From Xylophilus ampelinus (GTDB taxonomy: Bacteria; Pseudomonadota; Gammaproteobacteria; Burkholderiales; Burkholderiaceae_C): a DNA stretch of 54,279 nt. Location: assembly GCF_901875635.1 (NCBI RefSeq), contig NZ_CABFMN010000098.1:1-54279 (forward strand). Direction: 5' to 3'. This document shows, in pieces, positions 20,617 through 29,223 of the stretch (position 1 is the first letter of the stretch; every line of letters starts with the position of its first letter). The position numbers were made by a program, and so were the translations under genes. Below the pieces are notes generated by a model. It ran no database searches, was not told the DNA's origin, and saw only the letters and a list, made by a program, of their open reading frames with translations.

Positions 20617-21725
20617 GATGCGACCTCCGCGCCCGCGACTGCCGCGCCCTTGGCCGCCGGGGGCCGAACCAGCGAGACGATGGACGGCGACTTCGGTGCA
20701 AGGCTGTGGCCGGAATTGGCGGCGAACATGAAGCATGCGACCCGATGTTCACCGTCGGTCAGCTCCGGTACAGCGGTTTGGCACACCGCCTCCACGTGCG
20801 GGCAACGAGTGTGGAACGCGCACCCCGGCGGCGGATGCACGGGATCCGGCGGCTCGCCGTCGATCGGAGCGCTGAGCGTGCGCCGTCGCGGATCGGCGGT
20901 CGGCCGGGCCCGGAGCAGGCCCTGCGTGTAGGGGTGGCGGGGCGACTCGAAGATCGCCTGGGCGGTGCCGATCTCCACGATCCGCCCGAGGTACATCACC
21001 ATCACCCGGTCGCTGACGTGCCGCACGACGTCCAGGTCATGACTGATGAACATGTAGGTGAGGGAGAGTTCGCGCTTCAGGCGCGCGAGCAGGCGCAGCA
21101 CCCGCGCGGCCACCGTCTTGTCGAGTGCGGACACCGACTCGTCCAGCACGAGCATGCGGGGGCGAAGCGCGAGGCTCCGCGCGATGTTGGCTCGCTGCTT
21201 CTGGCCGCCCGAGAGCTCGTGCGGGAAGCGGTGTCCGTATTCCCCGGGATCGAGGTCGACGTTGCGCAGCGCTTCCCAGGCGATCGCCCTCGCCTGCGCC
21301 TTGCCCAACCCCTGCGCGATGGGCCCGAAGGCCACCGACTCCACCACCGACAGGCGCGGGTTGAGCGAGCCGAAGGAGTCCTGGAACACCATCTGGGCCT
21401 GCTGGCGCATCTGCCTGACGCTGATGTCGTGGCCGACCGCCTCGCCATCAAAGATCACCTCCCCGCTCGTCGGCTCCACGAGTCGGAGCAGCAGCCGGCC
21501 CAACGTCGACTTGCCGCACCCGGACTCACCGACCACACCCAGCGTCTCGCCCTTGATCAGATCGAAAGACACGTCGCTGACGGCCTTGACCTGCTGGCGG
21601 GTGCCTCTCAGGGAAAAGCGCTTGTTCAGCTCCCTGACGATGAAAAGCGGCTGGCCCGGGCCACCACGGTCTCGGGCATCCGGCTGGACCGGCGTGGTGC
21701 CCTGATGAAAAGTGACGACCTTCAT
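20613..21725 (-). CDS. Oligopeptide-type ABC importer ATPase (DppF/OppF-like)
   Basis: The 370-residue ATPase has Walker A VVGESGCGKSTLGRLLLRL, signature LSGGQKQRANIARSLAL, Walker B MLVLDESVSALD and SHDLDVVRHVSDRV. The C-terminal oligopeptide-transporter region GCAFHTRCPHVEAVC has the Cys pattern normal for the subfamily. A tail of about 45 residues after that is Ala/Pro-rich. The ATG overlaps the permease stop (ATGA). It works with the permeases at 21722 and 22606. Confidence 0.92.
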   Translation of the reverse strand: MKVVTFHQGTTPVQPDARDRGGPGQPLFIVRELNKRFSLRGTRQQVKAVSDVSFDLIKGETLGVVGESGCGKSTLGRLLLRLVEPTSGEVIFDGEAVGHDISVRQMRQQAQMVFQDSFGSLNPRLSVVESVAFGPIAQGLGKAQARAIAWEALRNVDLDPGEYGHRFPHELSGGQKQRANIARSLALRPRMLVLDESVSALDKTVAARVLRLLARLKRELSLTYMFISHDLDVVRHVSDRVMVMYLGRIVEIGTAQAIFESPRHPYTQGLLRARPTADPRRRTLSAPIDGEPPDPVHPPPGCAFHTRCPHVEAVCQTAVPELTDGEHRVACFMFAANSGHSLAPKSPSIVSLVRPPAAKGAAVAGAEVAS

Positions 21726-22609
21726 GCCTTGATGTCCAACGCCGCGCGAACGCCCTCGCTGGCGAAGTTGAAGCACATCGAGGTGAGCACGATCGCCACG
21801 CCGGGCATGGCGCAGACCCAGGGCTGGACGTAGATGGATTGCCTGAGAGAACTGAGCATCAAACCCCAGTCCGCCGTCGGCGGCTGAACGCCGAGACCGA
21901 GGAACGACAGGCCGCTGGCCAGCACGATGCTGGCGCCGATGAGGCTGGATGCGTAGACGAGCACCGGGCTCACCACGTTGCGCAGCACGTGGTAGGTGAT
22001 GACCAGGAAGGTCCCGGCCCCCGTGCCACGTGCCGCATCCATGTAATCCAGCCCACGCATCTGCGAGGCCGTCGTCTCCGCGACCCGGCACATCGGGGGA
22101 ATGAAGATGAGGGACAACGCCGCGATGCCGTTGACCAAGCCGCCTCCCATGGCGCCGGAAATCGCTACCGCCAGCAGAACCGAAGGGAACGCGTAGAAGA
22201 CATCCATGCAGCGCATGATGACGGCGTTGGTCTTGCCGCCCACGATGCCCGCCGCGATGCCCAGGGACCCGCCGACAACCGACGCGACCAGCACCGGCAC
22301 GAGCGCGGTGACCAGGGAGATGCGCGCGCCGTAGATCAGACGGGACAGGATGTCACGGCCGAGCTCGTCGGTCCCCAGCCAGTGGCCTTCATGGCCGAAG
22401 CCCTTCATGCGTGCCAGAAGGTCGTCCTGATAGGGGCTGAAGGGCGCAATCCACGGTGCGAGGATCGCGGCACCGAACAGGACCAGCAGAAGCGAAGCCG
22501 AGACCACGAAAGTGCGATTGCGCAGCAGCCGTGCACCGACCCGCCGCCAGTAACCGGGCGAGACAGTCCGGGCATCTTCGGACGCTGCAGAGATGGCGTG
22601 CGTGGTCAT
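21722..22609 (-). CDS. Oligopeptide-type ABC importer permease (DppC-like)
   Basis: The 295-residue inner-membrane protein begins with a cytoplasmic tail and the DppC-type first helix (VVSASLLLVLFGAAILAPWIAPFSPYQ in pieces). HWLGTDELGRDILSRLIYGARISL and the EAA-loop region AARGTGAGTFLVITYHVLRNV are characteristic. About six transmembrane segments are expected. The ATG overlaps the upstream permease stop (ATGA), and its own stop overlaps the ATPase start. Confidence 0.93.
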   Translation of the reverse strand: MTTHAISAASEDARTVSPGYWRRVGARLLRNRTFVVSASLLLVLFGAAILAPWIAPFSPYQDDLLARMKGFGHEGHWLGTDELGRDILSRLIYGARISLVTALVPVLVASVVGGSLGIAAGIVGGKTNAVIMRCMDVFYAFPSVLLAVAISGAMGGGLVNGIAALSLIFIPPMCRVAETTASQMRGLDYMDAARGTGAGTFLVITYHVLRNVVSPVLVYASSLIGASIVLASGLSFLGLGVQPPTADWGLMLSSLRQSIYVQPWVCAMPGVAIVLTSMCFNFASEGVRAALDIKA

Positions 22610-23580
22610 GCGCGTCGGATCCTGGGGTCGAGGCGGGCCTGGATCTGGTCGACCAGCAGGTTGGCGAAGACGAAGATGAGCGCCAGCGTGAGGATCGTGC
22701 CTTGCAGAACGGGAATGTCGCGGTTGACGATCGCCTTGCTCAGCAGGTAGCCCGTGCCAGGCCAGTTGAAGATCGTCTCCACGAGGATCGATCCGCCCAT
22801 GAGGTAGCCGAACTGCAGCGCCATGACAGAGAGCACCGATGGCAGCGCGTTCTTGATGACGTGCCGCAGGATCTCGAATTCGCTCAGTCCCACCGCATGC
22901 AGCGTCTGGACGAATTCCATGCTGGTCACCTCCTCGACGGCCGCCTTGGTGGAACGCGCAACCATCCCCAGCGGGACGAGCGACAGCGTGACCACGGGGA
23001 GGATCAGGAAACGGACGTCCTCCCAGCGGAGAAAGCTGAAGTCGTCGGATCCTCCGCTGCCCATGCCGGAGGACGGCAGCACCATCAGCTTGACCGAAAA
23101 GATGATCACGAGAACGATGCCGAGCCAGTAGTTGGGCACGCAGACGCCCACGGTCGACAGGGCGGTCACCACCGAATTGAGCCAGCGCCGACGGAAGAAT
23201 CCCGCCAGCGCACCGATGGTGAAGCCGAGCCCCATCGACAGCGGCACAGCAAAGATCGCAAGGCTCGCCGTGTTGCGCAGCGCCTGCCAGACCTCGACGA
23301 TCACCGGCCTGCCCGTGCTGATCGAATGCCCGAAGTCGCCCTGGAATGCGCGCACCATCCACAGCAGGAACTGCTGGTAGACCGGCTTGTCGAGCCCGTA
23401 GGCACGTCGCATCAGCTCGATCACCTCCGGCGTGGCGTCTGCAGGAAGGATCGTCTGCAGCGGATCGCCCGGCGCCAGGTAGATGAGCGAGAAGCACACC
23501 GCGCCCACGCCGATGCAGATGGGCACCGCGTAGAGCAGCCGCCGCAGAGCGTAGGAGTTTCGCAGCATCTGGCCTGGCAC
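22606..23580 (-). CDS. Oligopeptide-type ABC importer permease (DppB-like)
   Basis: The 324-residue permease has the N-terminal helix LLYAVPICIGVGAVCFSLIYLAPGDPL and the EAA-type motif HAVGLSEFEILRHVIKNALPSVL, both typical of DppB/OppB. The listed start is the GTG at 23580. An ATG at 23568 (MLRNSY) is four codons further in and equally plausible. It is 10 bp after the binding-protein stop. Confidence 0.92.
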   Translation of the reverse strand: MPGQMLRNSYALRRLLYAVPICIGVGAVCFSLIYLAPGDPLQTILPADATPEVIELMRRAYGLDKPVYQQFLLWMVRAFQGDFGHSISTGRPVIVEVWQALRNTASLAIFAVPLSMGLGFTIGALAGFFRRRWLNSVVTALSTVGVCVPNYWLGIVLVIIFSVKLMVLPSSGMGSGGSDDFSFLRWEDVRFLILPVVTLSLVPLGMVARSTKAAVEEVTSMEFVQTLHAVGLSEFEILRHVIKNALPSVLSVMALQFGYLMGGSILVETIFNWPGTGYLLSKAIVNRDIPVLQGTILTLALIFVFANLLVDQIQARLDPRIRRA

Positions 23581-23590
23581 TTCCGGGGGC

Positions 23591-25198
23591 TCAGGGATTG
23601 ACCGAGATCAGGGTCGTGTCCTGGAACCAGTTCTGCGACGCCACGAAGCCCTGCACCTTCGGCGACATGGCGCGAGGCTGGACATCCCCAGTCACGAAGA
23701 GTTCGAGCGCATCTTCCGTCAGCTTGGCGTTGAGCTTTTGCAGGTAGCCAAGGCGTTTCTTCGGATCGGTCTCTTCGAAGGCCTGCTTGCCGATTGCTTC
23801 CGCCCCAGCCGATTCGTAGTGGCCCCAGTTGCTGCCGTTGGGCGCCCAGAACTGGCGCAGGCCCGGCTTGAGCAACGCGATGTGCGGATCGCCTGTGCCG
23901 CGCGAGAAGTTCAACGCATCCACCCCCGGGTTCTTCTCGGGCCCGCTCCGGTACGCCGCGTACAGGGCGTTGAGGTCCACCGGCTTGACCGTGACCTCGA
24001 AGCCCACGGCATCGAGCTGACGCTTGAGCAACTCGTTCATCGGCAGCGGGAGCATCTGCCCCGACCCCGAGGTCGAGGTCACCACCGTGACCTTGCAAGG
24101 CAGGCAGCCGGCCTCCTTGAGCAGCGCCTTGGCCTTGTCGGGATCGTAGGTGTAGCCCTTGGTGTCTCCGTAGTAGGGCGAGTCCTTGGGCACGACCGAG
24201 TTCACTTCCACGGCCAGGCCATCCATGAGCTTGACGATGTCGCCGCGCTTGACCGCATAGTTGGCGGCCTGGCGCACCTTCACATCCTTGAAGGGGCCGG
24301 CCTCCATGTTGAAGATCCACGCCCACTTGTGCGGATACGGGCCGGTGGAAATCTTCATGCCCGCGCCCTTGAGCTGGGCGATTGCATCCGGGGGCGGTGC
24401 CTCGATGAAGTTGACCTGTCCGCTGATGAGGGCGGCCACGCGTGCCGTCGCCTCGGGCATGGGCACGAGGACCAAGCGGTCCTGCTTGGGAATGCGGTTC
24501 TTGTCCCAGTAGTTGGGGTTGGGAACGAGTTCCAGGCGCTGACCCGGCGTGAACTTCGAATAGAGGTAGGGCCCTGTGCCCGAGGGCTGCAGCGCGAAGG
24601 CCTTCCAGTCGTAGTTGACGGCCTTGGCACGCGTCGGGCTGATCAGGAGCACGTAAGCGAGGTTGTAGGGGAACATCGCATCGGGCTGCTTGGTCTCGAA
24701 AGCGACGGTGGTGTCGTCAATCTTCGTGACGTCCTTGAAGTTGACGAGGTAGTTGCGCGTGAACGCGAATTGCCCCGGATTGAAGTTCGCATGCTTCTCG
24801 TCGGTGCGGATGCGCAGGTTCCACACCACGTCGTCCGCGGTGAAGGTGCTGCCGTCATGCCACTTGACGCCTTCGCGCAACTTGAAGATCCAGCGATTGG
24901 GGTTCTTCGGGTCGACGTTCCAGCTGGTGGCCAGGCCCGGCTTGATGTCCGAGGGCACGCCCGACTTGGACATGTCCCAGTTCACGAGGGCGTCGTACAG
25001 GTTGTAGCCGACGAATCGATAGCCTTCGAAGCCCTGGTCGGTGTTTCCGCCGGTCTGGGGGATGTCGCCGGCCGTCATGGCGACGGTGAGAACACCACCG
25101 GCACTGGCCGTGGCGGCAGCGGCCGCCAGGACCATGGAAGCAAGCGCAGCGCGACGAAAGGCAGGCATGCGTGCAGTCAACGCAAGGGAACGAGGCAT
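23591..25198 (-). CDS. Family-5 extracellular solute-binding protein of the ABC importer
   Basis: The 535-residue precursor has an Ala-rich signal peptide ending near residue 33 (TASAGG). Family-5 (DppA/OppA/NikA) motifs are present: LREGVKWHDGSTFTADDVVWN, GTGPYLYSKFTPGQRLELVPNPNYW in pieces, and RQAANYAVKRGDIV. A CLPC pair (KEAGCLPCKVTVV) is unusual for the family. It delivers its ligand to the permeases encoded next. Such proteins bind peptides but also opines, nickel chelates, glutathione or sugars, so the ligand cannot be stated. Confidence 0.93.
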   Translation of the reverse strand: MPRSLALTARMPAFRRAALASMVLAAAAATASAGGVLTVAMTAGDIPQTGGNTDQGFEGYRFVGYNLYDALVNWDMSKSGVPSDIKPGLATSWNVDPKNPNRWIFKLREGVKWHDGSTFTADDVVWNLRIRTDEKHANFNPGQFAFTRNYLVNFKDVTKIDDTTVAFETKQPDAMFPYNLAYVLLISPTRAKAVNYDWKAFALQPSGTGPYLYSKFTPGQRLELVPNPNYWDKNRIPKQDRLVLVPMPEATARVAALISGQVNFIEAPPPDAIAQLKGAGMKISTGPYPHKWAWIFNMEAGPFKDVKVRQAANYAVKRGDIVKLMDGLAVEVNSVVPKDSPYYGDTKGYTYDPDKAKALLKEAGCLPCKVTVVTSTSGSGQMLPLPMNELLKRQLDAVGFEVTVKPVDLNALYAAYRSGPEKNPGVDALNFSRGTGDPHIALLKPGLRQFWAPNGSNWGHYESAGAEAIGKQAFEETDPKKRLGYLQKLNAKLTEDALELFVTGDVQPRAMSPKVQGFVASQNWFQDTTLISVNP

Positions 25199-25222
25199 CG
25201 AATCACTCCAGTTAAGAATCGG

Positions 25223-26239
25223 TCAGGCAAGCTGTTTTCTGTAGTTGCGCTCATGAACGGCTTTGGCGAGCTCGCCATAGGGCACGGGGTCGTACCTGGG
25301 AGGCGCGTCGTCGGACACCGTTGACGGCACCGGCGCCACGATGGAATCCGGATTCGGGCTGTAGAAGAAGGCGATGGAGTAGCGGTCCTTCGAGCCTTCG
25401 TTCACCACCCCGTGCGGCGTCGACATGAACGTGCCGTTGGAAAAGCGGCGCATCACGTCGCCGAGATTGACGAGGAACGTGCCGTCGATGATGGGCGCCT
25501 TGAACCACTCGCCGGACTTCAGCCGCACCGACAGGCCCGGCTTCTCCTCGTGCTCGCGAGCCAGAAGTGTGATGAAGCTGATGTCGGTGTGCGGCGCGAT
25601 GCTGAACTTCTCGTCGCTCGTGCTCGCTTGCGGAGGCGAATACAGCAGCCGCTGCTCGATGTAGGCCTCGTTGGCGAAGAGCGCCTCGAAGAAGTTCCGC
25701 TCGAGCCCGAGCGCCAGTGCAAAGGCCGGCACCAGGCGCTGCGCCACCCCCTCGAGCGCCTTGAAGTAGAGGACGGTGCGCTCCCGGAATCCGGGCAAGC
25801 CCGCCGGCCACTGGTTCTTGCCGCGAAGACGAACCCTGTTCACCACATCGGGGTGGTCGTCCGGCCGGTCGTGGCCGATGAAGAAGCTGGCGTTCTGGTT
25901 GGGGTGTGTGGTCTTGTGGATCTCGTCGGAGGTGATGTACGACTGGTTCATCGCCATGTATCCGATGTTGTTCACATCCTGGCGAACCGCGAGCTTTCGC
26001 TCCAGGGGCAATGCGTGGAACTCCTTGCTGGCAGCAAAGCAGCCGTCGATCAGCTCCTGCGGCACGCCGTGACCGCGGATGTAGAAGAAGCCCACGTTCC
26101 GGCAGGCGTCGCGCAGCTGTGCGACGAACGCCGCCTCGGCACCGGGTTCTCCATGGAAGTACGCGGCGCAGTCGATCACCGGGATCTGGTTGATCACCGT
26201 TGCTTCGTCGGCAACCCCTGCGCGTTCGAACAGATGCAT
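25223..26239 (-). CDS. Isopenicillin-N-synthase-like 2-oxoglutarate/Fe(II) oxygenase (2)
   Basis: The 338-residue oxygenase has the iron ligands His217, Asp219 (SIAPHTDISF) and His275 (STPHGVV), and the R-x-S motif Arg286-Ser288 (DRYSIAFF) for the co-substrate carboxylate. The ATG at 26239 is chosen; the frame is open further upstream but runs into the intergenic operator region. It is the first gene of the minus-strand operon, just before the binding protein (24-bp gap). It is a clear paralogue of oxygenase 1 with the same layout, but low identity outside the motifs. Confidence 0.9.
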   Translation of the reverse strand: MHLFERAGVADEATVINQIPVIDCAAYFHGEPGAEAAFVAQLRDACRNVGFFYIRGHGVPQELIDGCFAASKEFHALPLERKLAVRQDVNNIGYMAMNQSYITSDEIHKTTHPNQNASFFIGHDRPDDHPDVVNRVRLRGKNQWPAGLPGFRERTVLYFKALEGVAQRLVPAFALALGLERNFFEALFANEAYIEQRLLYSPPQASTSDEKFSIAPHTDISFITLLAREHEEKPGLSVRLKSGEWFKAPIIDGTFLVNLGDVMRRFSNGTFMSTPHGVVNEGSKDRYSIAFFYSPNPDSIVAPVPSTVSDDAPPRYDPVPYGELAKAVHERNYRKQLA

Positions 26240-26363
26240 CTGGCTTCCTGTTGGTGCTCTGCTCGCGAACCCCTTGCACCAATCGGCTGCGCTGGGGGGT
26301 CTCCACGACCAGATTGGCCTTTGTTCCGCAAGACGCATGCCAACGACAACAATTTCGACGTGG

Positions 26364-26375
26364 ATTGTTGACAAT
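26364..26375. promoter_or_regulatory. Candidate GntR operator upstream of the oxygenase/ABC operon
   Basis: ATTGTTGACAAT is an inverted repeat ATTGT-N2-ACAAT, the form often bound by FCD-type GntR regulators. It lies 125 bp before the oxygenase-2 start and 76 bp before the 5'-nucleotidase start. It also contains TTGACA (26368-26373) on the plus strand, with no good -10 at the right distance. Confidence 0.45.
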
Positions 26376-26450
26376 CCGGGAAGGCGGCGGACGGCTAACC
26401 TGCCACGCACGACAATCGGACCCCGCTGCTTTCCCGACGTCTTCTTCGCC

Positions 26451-27353
26451 ATGCCCGTCACCCTGGACGACAAGCTCGTCGTCGCGATCTCATCGCGCGC
26501 CCTGTTCAACCTCGAGGAGGAGAACCGCCTGTTCGAGCACGGCGACCCCGACGCCTACATGCGCCTGCAGCTCGAGCGCCTGGACGTGCCCGCGTCGCCG
26601 GGCATCGCCTACTCGCTGGTGCGCAAGCTGCTGCGCTTCAACGACGATGGCGTGCAGCGGGTGGAGGTGGTGATCCTGTCGCGCAACGACCCGGCCTCGG
26701 GCATGCGCATCTTCAACTCGGGGGCCGCCGCCGAGCTGCACATCCAGCGCGGCGTGTTCACGCAGGGGCGCTCCCCCTTCCGCTACCTCACGCCGCTGAA
26801 CGCCGACCTGTTCCTCTCGGCCAATGCCGACGACGTGCGCGAGGCGCTGCGCGCGGGCTTCGCGGCGGCGCACGTCAACGTCGAGGCTGCGCTGGCCAGC
26901 AGCCTGCATCCGGACGAAGTGCGCATCGCCTTCGACGGCGACGCCGTGCTGTTCTCCGACGAGGCCGAGCGCGTCTACCAGGCCCAGGGCCTGGCCGCCT
27001 TCCAGGCCCACGAGGCCGACAAGGCCGCCGTGCCGCTTGGCGCCGGACCGCTGGCGCCCTTCCTCGTCGCGCTGCATCGCCTGCAGCAGGCGGCCGCCAG
27101 CACCGGGATGCGCATCCGCACCGCGCTGGTCACGGCGCGCGGCGCGCCGGCGCATCGCCGCGCCATCCAGACCCTGATGAGCTGGAACATCCGCGTCGAC
27201 GAGGCGATGTTCCTGGCCGGCCTCGACAAGGGCGGCTTCCTGCGCGAGTTCGAGCCCGACTTCTTCTTCGACGACCAGACCGGCCATGTGCGCTCCGCCG
27301 CGCGGCATGTGCCGGCCGGGCACGTGGCGAGCGGGATCAGCAACCCGGGCTGA
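26451..27353 (+). CDS. Cytosolic 5'-nucleotidase (NT5C1-like)
   Basis: The 300-residue protein resembles the cytosolic 5'-nucleotidase 1 family, which removes phosphate from nucleoside monophosphates. Visible motifs are LVVAISSRALFNLEEEN at the N-terminus, ILSRNDPASGMRIFNSG, RIAFDGDAVLFSDEAERVY (a HAD-like Asp motif) and FFFDDQTGHV. The ATG at 26451 is the first sensible start, since the upstream frame passes through the intergenic region. It is divergent from the oxygenase operon and convergent with the HutC-type regulator (23 bp apart). Confidence 0.85.
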   Translation: MPVTLDDKLVVAISSRALFNLEEENRLFEHGDPDAYMRLQLERLDVPASPGIAYSLVRKLLRFNDDGVQRVEVVILSRNDPASGMRIFNSGAAAELHIQRGVFTQGRSPFRYLTPLNADLFLSANADDVREALRAGFAAAHVNVEAALASSLHPDEVRIAFDGDAVLFSDEAERVYQAQGLAAFQAHEADKAAVPLGAGPLAPFLVALHRLQQAAASTGMRIRTALVTARGAPAHRRAIQTLMSWNIRVDEAMFLAGLDKGGFLREFEPDFFFDDQTGHVRSAARHVPAGHVASGISNPG

Positions 27354-27376
27354 AGGCCGGCGACGGTTGGCCGGCC

Positions 27377-28195
27377 TCAGCGCGCCGGTGGCACCTCGTG
27401 CACGAACTGCCCGGCGCTGAGCGTGTTGACCGTCTCGCCCGGGATGTCCATCAGGATGCGGCTGCGCTCGGGCGTCATCGTCACGGTGATGTACTGCACC
27501 GGTCGCGCCTGCGGGTCATGGATCACGCGCACGATCTTCAACAGCGGCATGCCGACCTCGGTCTGCATGAGGCGGGCGCGCACCGGGTCGCTCACCTCCG
27601 CCGTGATCTCCTGGATGACGCGGCCGAACTTCACGCCCTGCGCGAGCAGGATCTCGTAGAGCGCCTGCTTGCGCAGCGTGGCGGCCGTCACCTGCTTGCC
27701 CAGGCGCGCCGGCACCCAGGCGTCGGTCAGCATCACCGGCGTGCCGTCGATGCTGCGCAGGCGCAGGGCGTGCACCGCCTTCTCTCCGGGCGCCAGTTGC
27801 AACAGGGCGGCGACGTCCAGCGGCGGCTCGGTCTGCTCCACGCGCAGCACCTGCACCTGCGTGTCGATCGCGGCCTGGCGCAGGCTGTCGATCAGAGACA
27901 GGCTGGGCCGCGCACGCACCAGGGGCAGCCGGTCGCTGCGCACGAAGGTGCCGCGGCCGTGCCGGCGCTCGACCAGCCCCTGCGCCGCGAGGTCGGCCAG
28001 CGCACGCCGCACCGTGATGCGCGACACGCCGAAGCGCTCGCACAGCGCCTCTTCCTTCGGCAGCAGGCCCGACGCGTACTCGCCCCGCACGATCTCGTCG
28101 CGCAGCACCACGAAGAGCTGGCGATGCAGCGCCGTGCCCGGTGTGCGGCCGACGGGCAGGGCTTCGGTGTCGGGCAGGGCATTCAGGGGCTTCAT
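27377..28195 (-). CDS. GntR/HutC-family regulator with UTRA domain
   Basis: The 272-residue regulator has an N-terminal winged helix (LLPKEEALCERFGVSRITVRRALADLAAQGLVERRHGRGTFV in pieces, about residues 40-86) and a UTRA effector domain (about 110-260). It is divergent from the lyase-hydratase operon with 136 bp between. The intergenic inverted repeat TGTTGTC-N10-GACAACA is its likely operator. The effector is probably a substrate or intermediate of that operon. Confidence 0.92.
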   Translation of the reverse strand: MKPLNALPDTEALPVGRTPGTALHRQLFVVLRDEIVRGEYASGLLPKEEALCERFGVSRITVRRALADLAAQGLVERRHGRGTFVRSDRLPLVRARPSLSLIDSLRQAAIDTQVQVLRVEQTEPPLDVAALLQLAPGEKAVHALRLRSIDGTPVMLTDAWVPARLGKQVTAATLRKQALYEILLAQGVKFGRVIQEITAEVSDPVRARLMQTEVGMPLLKIVRVIHDPQARPVQYITVTMTPERSRILMDIPGETVNTLSAGQFVHEVPPAR

Positions 28196-28239
28196 CGAGG
28201 TTGGCTGAGCGCTTGGAGCGGGCGTCGGAGCATAGCCGG

Positions 28240-28267
28240 TTGACTTGTGTTGATGTTGTCATAATAA
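28240..28267 (+). promoter_or_regulatory. Predicted promoter of the lyase-hydratase operon
   Basis: TTGACT (28240-28245) and TAATAA (28262-28267) are separated by 16 bp. The -10 region falls between the arms of the operator palindrome. The lyase ATG is at 28332. Confidence 0.5.
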
Positions 28268-28277
28268 TAAGACAACA
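28254..28277. promoter_or_regulatory. Inverted-repeat operator for the HutC-type regulator
   Basis: TGTTGTC (28254-28260) and GACAACA (28271-28277) are perfect inverted arms around ATAATAATAA. The AT-only spacer contains the -10 box, as expected for repression. A further half-site-like TTGTGTTG precedes it at 28245-28252. Confidence 0.65.
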
Positions 28278-28331
28278 CATCGGACGGATTGCCGATCCCG
28301 GCACGCCGTCTCAGCCCAGGAGACACCTTCC

Positions 28332-29222
28332 ATGAGCACCCCTCTTCCGCCCGCCAGCGCCGGCGCCCGCCTGCGCCAGCAGCTGGCCACGCCGGGCCTG
28401 CGCATCGCCCCCGGCGCCTACGACGGCATCGGCGCACGCCTGATCGAGCAGGCCGGCTTCGGCGCCTGCTACATGACCGGCGCCGGCACTTCGGCCGCGC
28501 GTGGCTTCCCCGACTTCGGCCTGCTCACAATGAGCGAGATGGTGGAGAACGCCGCGGTGATGGCGCGCTCGGTGCAGATCCCGCTGATCGCCGACGCCGA
28601 CACCGGCTACGGCAACGAGCTGAACATGACGCGCACCGTGCGCGAGTACGAGGCGCGCGGTGTGGCCGCCATCCACATCGAAGACCAGGTCTCGCCCAAG
28701 CGCTGCGGCCACCTCGACGGCAAGGAGGTCATCTCGCGCGACGACTTCGTCTCCAAGGTCCGCGCCGCGGTGGAGGCCCGCCGCACACCCGACTTCTTCC
28801 TCATAGCCCGCACCGACGCACGCGCCATGCTGGGCCTGGAAGAGGCCCTGTGGCGCGCCGAGGCCGCCGTCGACGCAGGCGCCGACATGGCCTTCGTCGA
28901 GGCCACGCAGTCGGTCGAGGAAGCCGCACTGGTGCCGCGCCGAGTGAAGGGCGCCTGCCTGCTCAACGTGGTGCCCGGCGGCCGCACGCCGGTCCACGAT
29001 CTGCGCCAGGCCGAGGAGATGGGCTACAAGCTCGCGATCCTGCCGGGCCTGATGCTCAAGGCCGCCATCGAGGCCGGCGATGCCGCGCTCGCCGAGGTCA
29101 AGGCCACGATGCAGGCGCCCACCACCAGCGCCACCGTGGCGCAGACCTTCCGCCGCTTCGGCGCCGACGAGTGGGACGCGCTGCGCACGCGCTTCAATGC
29201 CGGCGCGACGATGGGCATCTGA
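28332..29222 (+). CDS. PEP-mutase/isocitrate-lyase superfamily C-C lyase
   Basis: The 296-residue protein has the superfamily motifs GAYDGIGARLIEQAGF, DADTGYGNELN and EDQVSPKRCGHLDGKEV, the last carrying the catalytic Cys loop KRCGH used by 2-methylisocitrate lyase and 2,3-dimethylmalate lyase. ARTDARAMLGLEEAL follows. It splits a 2-hydroxy-dicarboxylate, typically giving pyruvate. PrpB, dimethylmalate lyase and oxaloacetate decarboxylase are all possible; the following LeuC/LeuD and PrpF genes favour a dimethylmalate-type substrate. The ribosome site AGGAGACACC precedes the ATG. One base separates its stop from the LeuC-like start. Confidence 0.9.
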   Translation: MSTPLPPASAGARLRQQLATPGLRIAPGAYDGIGARLIEQAGFGACYMTGAGTSAARGFPDFGLLTMSEMVENAAVMARSVQIPLIADADTGYGNELNMTRTVREYEARGVAAIHIEDQVSPKRCGHLDGKEVISRDDFVSKVRAAVEARRTPDFFLIARTDARAMLGLEEALWRAEAAVDAGADMAFVEATQSVEEAALVPRRVKGACLLNVVPGGRTPVHDLRQAEEMGYKLAILPGLMLKAAIEAGDAALAEVKATMQAPTTSATVAQTFRRFGADEWDALRTRFNAGATMGI

Positions 29223-29223
29223 C

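Noticed and set aside
27354..27376. GGCCGG/CCGGCC hairpin between convergent genes as a terminator
   Set aside because: No T-tract on either strand; such stems are common by chance at this GC content.
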